From positions 1-64,000 of the forward strand of contig JAUIIJ010000001.1 in the NCBI GenBank assembly GCA_030431825.1: a stretch of DNA of 64,000 nt, written 5' to 3'. A program made the position numbers and the translations under genes. This stretch comes from Alphaproteobacteria bacterium. GTDB lineage: Bacteria > Pseudomonadota > Alphaproteobacteria > Rhodobacterales > Rhodobacteraceae. How positions within the stretch are numbered: the first letter of the stretch is position 1; each line of letters opens with the position of its first letter. Below the pieces are notes generated by a model, which worked only from the letters and a program-made list of their open reading frames with translations, was not told the origin of the DNA and did no database searches. Positions 62,459 through 64,000 of this stretch are shown here, piece after piece.

Positions 62459-63724
62459 ATGCGCAGAGTTGTGGTAACCGGATTGGGGCTGGTGACACCG
62501 CTGGCAAGCGGGGTCGAGGAAAGCTGGTCCAGGCTGTTGGCCGGGCAATCGGGCGCTGGCCCGATCAAGCAGTTCGATGCCGTCGCGAGCGGAGTTTCGA
62601 CCACCTATGCGTGCGAAGTGCCGAAAGGCGATGGTACTGAAGGCACCTTCAATGCCGATGATTGGCTGGCCCCCAAGGAGCAGCGCAAGATCGACGATTT
62701 CATCCTTTATGGAATCGCGGCGGCGGATATGGCGTGCCGTGATGCCGGGTGGACCCCCGAGGACGAGGCCGACCGTCTGCGTACCGGCGTCATGATCGGA
62801 TCCGGCATCGGCGGGTTGAGTTCGATTGCGGACACCGCCGTCATGATCAAGGAAAAGGGGCCGCGCCGGGTCTCGCCGTTTTTCATTCCCGGGGCGCTGA
62901 TCAACCTGATTTCCGGGCAGGTCAGCATCCGGTTCGGGTTCAAGGGTCCGAACCACTCGGTGGTGACCGCCTGTTCGACGGGCGCGCATGCCATCGGCGA
63001 TGCCAGCCGGCTGATTCAGCATGGTGACGCGGATGTCATGATTGCCGGCGGCGCCGAGGCCGCGATTTGTGAGATCGGCATTGCCGGATTCAATGCCTGC
63101 AAGGCGTTGAGCACGAAGTATGCCGATAATCCCCAGGCCGCGAGCCGCCCTTATGATGCCGATCGCGACGGGTTCGTGATGGGCGAGGGGGCCGGTGTGG
63201 TGGTGCTGGAAGAATACGAACACGCCAAGGCCCGTGGCGCCAGGATCTATGCCGAAGTTCTGGGCTACGGTCTGTCGGGCGATGCCTATCACATCACCGC
63301 GCCGTCCGAGACGGGGGACGGTGCAGAACGGTCGATGCGCGCGGCACTTGAAGGGGCGGGGCTGACCCCTGCGGATGTGGATTACATCAACGCGCATGGC
63401 ACCAGCACCATGGCCGATACCATCGAGTTGAATGCGGTCGAGCGGATGATGGGGGACGCCGCGTCGAAAGTGACGATGTCGTCGACGAAGTCGATGACCG
63501 GGCACCTGCTGGGAGCCGCCGGGGCCATCGAGGCGATCTTTTCGATCCTCGCGATCCGCGATCAGGTGGCACCGCCGACGATCAACCTGGACAATCCGGC
63601 GGTTGAAACCGCCGTGGACCTTGCTCCGAACGCCAGGCGGGAACGCAAGATCGATGTGGCGCTGTCGAATTCCTTCGGGTTCGGTGGCACCAATGCGAGC
63701 GTCGTGTTCGGGAAAGCCGGCTGA
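62459..63724 (+). CDS. fabF: 3-Oxoacyl-ACP synthase II
   Basis: FabF elongates acyl-ACP with malonyl-ACP. The 421-residue protein has RRVVVTGLGLVTPLASGV, the catalytic Cys172 in VTACSTGAHAIG, the His residues in YINAHGTST and MTGHLLGAAGAIE, and the C-terminal NSFGFGGTNASVVF. The start at 62459 is preceded by an AAGAGA ribosome binding site. The stop overlaps mltG in TGATG. Confidence 0.95.
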   Translation: MRRVVVTGLGLVTPLASGVEESWSRLLAGQSGAGPIKQFDAVASGVSTTYACEVPKGDGTEGTFNADDWLAPKEQRKIDDFILYGIAAADMACRDAGWTPEDEADRLRTGVMIGSGIGGLSSIADTAVMIKEKGPRRVSPFFIPGALINLISGQVSIRFGFKGPNHSVVTACSTGAHAIGDASRLIQHGDADVMIAGGAEAAICEIGIAGFNACKALSTKYADNPQAASRPYDADRDGFVMGEGAGVVVLEEYEHAKARGARIYAEVLGYGLSGDAYHITAPSETGDGAERSMRAALEGAGLTPADVDYINAHGTSTMADTIELNAVERMMGDAASKVTMSSTKSMTGHLLGAAGAIEAIFSILAIRDQVAPPTINLDNPAVETAVDLAPNARRERKIDVALSNSFGFGGTNASVVFGKAG

Positions 63725-64000
63725 TGTGGCGCAGTCTTGCCTCCAACATGCTGACATTTCTGGTCGTCGGTTTGTTCCTTGCGGTTGGAGTGGTGTTGTG
63801 GGGAAAGTCCCAATACACGGTTCAAGGGCCGTTGACGGACGCCATCTGTCTGCGGGTCGAGCGCGGCTCGAACATGGGCAAGGTCAGCCGTGATCTTGAA
63901 GCCATGGGGGCGGTCAGCAATGCGACGATCCTCCGGCTGGGTGCGGATTACAGTGAAAAGGCGAGCCAGTTGAAAGCCGGGAGTTTCCTGGTAAAGCCTG
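63724..64000 (+). CDS. mltG: Endolytic transglycosylase MltG (5' part; runs off the window)
   Basis: The first 92 residues are visible. A short cytoplasmic N-terminus is followed by one membrane anchor (LTFLVVGLFLAVGVVLWG). The periplasmic LysM-like segment then reads VERGSNMGKVSRDLEAMGAVSNATILRLGADYSEKASQLKAGSFLV. This matches YceG/MltG, which cuts nascent peptidoglycan glycan strands. fabF-mltG order is common in alphaproteobacteria. The catalytic domain lies beyond the window. Confidence 0.87.
   Translation, partial: MWRSLASNMLTFLVVGLFLAVGVVLWGKSQYTVQGPLTDAICLRVERGSNMGKVSRDLEAMGAVSNATILRLGADYSEKASQLKAGSFLVKP

Overview
The window is chromosomal DNA from a high-GC alphaproteobacterium. It is most likely a member of the Rhodobacteraceae/Roseobacter group. 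The evidence is gene content and order: an opgC-opgG-opgH glucan operon, a selenophosphate synthetase fused to a flavoprotein domain, a multi-ORF Mrp antiporter with split MrpA, a fabD-fabG-acpP-fabF-mltG block with a HisA-like paralogue, an acidic-tailed L9, and many 1- to 4-base gene overlaps. This assignment is an inference from protein content; no rRNA or tRNA gene was seen.

Layout. 1-2.2 kb: scarred region with the end of an insertion sequence, a second transposase remnant, a broken TauE/SafE permease gene, a YciI-like protein and a divergent LysR regulator. 2.3-5.1 kb: MerR regulator divergent from two PaaI-type thioesterases and a MATE exporter, closed by a long imperfect palindrome. 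5.2-9.7 kb: DUF952-pyrD-arsC on the minus strand, then a secreted 5'-nucleotidase and the tRNA 2-selenouridine synthase gene. 9.7-13.7 kb: the flavoprotein-SelD fusion, tail-to-tail with mnmH, and a divergent thiamine-diphosphate enzyme. 13.9-19.9 kb: a TPR protein and opgCGH (osmoregulated periplasmic glucans). 20.0-21.3 kb: secreted esterase and membrane rhodanese. 21.7-29.4 kb: a ten-gene Mrp-type Na+/H+ antiporter operon with three ND2/4/5-like subunits. 29.4-36.8 kb: class III aminotransferase, CoA-transferase and GST converging on a complete polyamine-type ABC transporter. 37-39.6 kb: Entner-Doudoroff edd-eda under a LacI-type operator. 39.6-44.2 kb: TetR regulator with a clear operator and a tightly overlapping FMO / SBF-type transporter / epimerase / SDR operon of unknown substrate. 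44.3-50 kb: DUF2478 protein, an orphan protein, a malonamidase-like amidase, malonyl-CoA synthetase and a porin. 50-54.7 kb: trigger factor, lytic transglycosylase lipoprotein, DUF1330, a membrane protein and rpsF-rpsR-rplI. 54.9-58.2 kb: two secreted YceI proteins and a cytochrome b561-YceI fusion, with a VOC gene between. 58.4-64 kb: fabD, fabG, acpP, a GNAT, a HisA-like TIM barrel, fabF and the 5' end of mltG.

Most genes are housekeeping or well-known families. The parts least explained by known biology are the FMO/transporter/epimerase/SDR operon at 40.3-44.2 kb, the YceI cluster with its b561 fusion, the HisA-like protein with a changed catalytic position inside the fatty-acid block, the flavoprotein-SelD fusion beside mnmH, and an apparent non-ATG (ATA) start inside the Mrp operon. 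No CRISPR array, prophage or obvious defence system was found.
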